A stretch of 5,898 nucleotides of DNA from Pelobacter sp. UBA6812 (GTDB taxonomy: Bacteria; Desulfobacterota; Desulfuromonadia; Desulfuromonadales; Syntrophotaleaceae), in the NCBI GenBank assembly GCA_002452265.1, contig DKEW01000051.1, positions 1 through 5,898 of the forward strand, given 5' to 3'. Both the position numbers and the translations under genes were made by a program. Numbering within the stretch: position 1 is the stretch's first letter; every line of letters starts with the position of its first letter. Of the stretch, positions 4,631 to 5,898 are shown one piece after another. The notes under the pieces are model-generated. The model did no database searches, was not told the DNA's origin, and saw only the letters and a list, made by a program, of their open reading frames with translations.

Positions 4631-5062
4631 CTACAAATTATATATTCTTTCCCCCGGAAGAATTTCAATTCCGGCCCCCTGCAAAACCTTTACAGCCTCA
4701 TCCACATTATCAAAACGGAAAATAATCACGGCATTTTCTCCCATGCGTTCCACGAAAGCATAAAGATACTCCACCGTTACCCCTGCGGCGTCGAGACGTT
4801 GGAGAATGCCGGCCAATCCCAAAGGACGATCGGGTACTTCCACGGCAACAACATCTGTCTTGGTAACAGTAAATTGATGCTCGGCAAGCACTTCTTTTGC
4901 ACGATCGATTTTATCGACAATTAAACGCAAGACGCCGAAATCCGAAGTATCGGCCAAAGACAGCGCGCGGATATTGACCCCGGCATTGCCGAGAACCTTG
5001 GTTACCTCGGCAAGACGCCCGGGTATGTTTTCAATAAAAACGGAAATCTGCTGAACCTTCAT
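4631..5062 (-). CDS. Tandem ACT-domain amino-acid-binding protein
   Basis: A 143-residue cytoplasmic protein made of two ACT domains, about residues 4-66 and 71-138. The first shows the ACT signature IPGRLAEVTKVLGNAGVNIRA (13-33, ligand-site Gly15 and the following helix). The second shows RPLGLAGILQRLDAAGVTVE (79-98) and a strand AVIIFRF. ACT domains bind amino acids and pair as regulatory units. Stand-alone double-ACT proteins are commonly encoded next to phenylacetate-CoA ligase and indolepyruvate oxidoreductase genes in anaerobes, so sensing of an aromatic or branched amino acid is inferred. The gene follows the ligase by 29 bases, has AGGGGAGG (5067-5074) just upstream, and starts at ATG 5062. 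No catalytic domain is attached. Confidence 0.9.
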   Translation of the reverse strand: MKVQQISVFIENIPGRLAEVTKVLGNAGVNIRALSLADTSDFGVLRLIVDKIDRAKEVLAEHQFTVTKTDVVAVEVPDRPLGLAGILQRLDAAGVTVEYLYAFVERMGENAVIIFRFDNVDEAVKVLQGAGIEILPGERIYNL

Positions 5063-5091
5063 GCGACCTCCCCTATCTCAGGTATGCGTAA

Positions 5092-5898
5092 TTACTTGAC
5101 ACGTTGATCGATTACGCGCTGGGCTTTGCCTTCCGACCGGGCAATGGTTTTCGGCTCTACCAGACGGACTTTGCAGGTAATACCAAGCAGTTCCTTGATT
5201 TCCTTGCGAATGCGGCTAGCGAGGTCTTGAAGAGTTTTCACAGCGTCGGAAAAGGTATCTTCGTTGACTTCCACCTGCACTTCAAGTGAGTCAAGGTTTT
5301 CTTCACGATCGATGATCAACTGATAATGAGGCTCAACGCCCTCAATCTTCATCAAGACGCTCTCTATTTGTGACGGGAATACGTTCACCCCGCGAATAAT
5401 CAGCATATCATCCGTGCGACCACTCATGCGTTCCAGGCGACGATGGGTACGTCCACAGCGACAGGGCTCGGTGATCAAGCGGGTGATGTCGCGGGTTCGG
5501 TAGCGAATCATGGGGATACCTTCTTTGGTAATAGTGGTAATCACCAACTCACCCTGTTCCCCTGCCGGCAAGACTTCACCCGTATCGGGATTGATAATCT
5601 CGGCGATAAAATGGTCTTCCCAGATATGCAGGCCATGCTGCTCTTCAATACACTCGATGGCCACTCCGGGTCCAAGAATTTCAGATAAACCGTAGATATC
5701 GATGGCCTTGATGTTCAACTTATCTTCGATCTCAGCCCGGATCGATTCACTCCAGGGCTCGGCACCCATGATGCCCACCCGCAAGGCAAAACTCTTGATA
5801 TCAACGCCCAGCTCCGCTGCAACTTCGGCAAGATAGAGGCTATAGGACGGAGTGCAGGTAAGGACGGTGGAACCAAAGTCCTGCATGATCATGATCTG
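5092..5898 (-). CDS. paaK: Phenylacetate-CoA ligase (aryl-CoA ligase), C-terminal 268 residues, cut by window edge
   Basis: Activates phenylacetate or a related aryl acid to its CoA thioester with ATP, through an adenylate, in the cytoplasm. The frame is open to the right edge, so the N-terminal part (about 165 residues if the usual length of about 430 applies) is missing. Within the fragment: GIMGAEPWSESIR (43-55), YGLSE (69-73, substrate/AMP site), GIPMIRYRTRDIT (127-139, with the ribose-binding Asp137), PCRCGRTHRRLERMSGRTDDM (145-165, the hinge region), and the catalytic-type lysine in RSEGKAQRVID (254-264, Lys258). The last 90 or so residues are the mobile PaaK C-terminal domain. The ACT gene lies 29 bases downstream in the same operon; indolepyruvate oxidoreductase genes often lie upstream in related loci, but are outside this window. 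The in-frame ATG at 5892 is internal. The true substrate is uncertain. Confidence 0.93.
   Translation of the reverse strand, partial: QIMIMQDFGSTVLTCTPSYSLYLAEVAAELGVDIKSFALRVGIMGAEPWSESIRAEIEDKLNIKAIDIYGLSEILGPGVAIECIEEQHGLHIWEDHFIAEIINPDTGEVLPAGEQGELVITTITKEGIPMIRYRTRDITRLITEPCRCGRTHRRLERMSGRTDDMLIIRGVNVFPSQIESVLMKIEGVEPHYQLIIDREENLDSLEVQVEVNEDTFSDAVKTLQDLASRIRKEIKELLGITCKVRLVEPKTIARSEGKAQRVIDQRVK

Overview
This 5.9-kb window looks like a chromosomal stretch of a Gram-negative anaerobe, most likely a Desulfuromonadales/Geobacter-Pelobacter type deltaproteobacterium. That placement is inference. It rests on an MlaA outer-membrane lipoprotein (so an outer membrane is present), an aryl-CoA ligase paired with a double-ACT protein (a pair common in such anaerobes), a tRNA gene with encoded CCA, strong AGGGGAGG-type ribosome binding sites and moderate GC content. 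I saw no insertion sequence, phage gene, CRISPR array or plasmid feature.

Layout, left to right. (1) Minus strand, 1-661: a two-gene unit with a small DUF2061 membrane protein (437-661) followed by the N-terminal part of an iron-sulfur type APS reductase, cysH (415-417 start, cut by the window edge). (2) 662-1083: an AT-rich gene-free stretch with a plausible promoter for the cysH unit, several short inverted and direct repeats, and a candidate promoter for arsC. (3) Plus strand, 1084-1527: a thioredoxin-type arsenate reductase, arsC, with no other ars gene nearby. (4) Minus strand, 1601-1846: an unrecognised 81-residue protein converging on arsC. Its coding region carries a long two-step hairpin that looks like an intrinsic terminator on the plus strand. 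(5) 1847-2223: a divergent intergenic region with candidate promoters and operator-like repeats. (6) Plus strand, 2224-4279: a two-gene operon of an exported serine alpha/beta hydrolase and MlaA, separated by one base. (7) A strong bidirectional terminator (4396-4430), then tRNA-Pro(GGG) on the minus strand with a near-consensus promoter. (8) Minus strand, 4631-5898: a double-ACT regulatory protein and, upstream of it in the same operon, the C-terminal 268 residues of a phenylacetate-CoA ligase.

Together: the left part serves sulfur assimilation (APS to sulfite) and arsenate detoxification, both using dithiol reductants. The centre concerns outer-membrane lipid asymmetry, with an exported hydrolase that may act on lipids. 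The right part concerns activation of aryl acids, probably from aromatic amino acid breakdown, with an amino-acid-sensing partner. Most of the window is ordinary housekeeping sequence. I find no convincing undescribed system. The points most worth a second look are the hairpin inside the orphan gene, the hydrolase-MlaA pair, the DUF2061-cysH pair and the repeat clusters in the two long intergenic regions.
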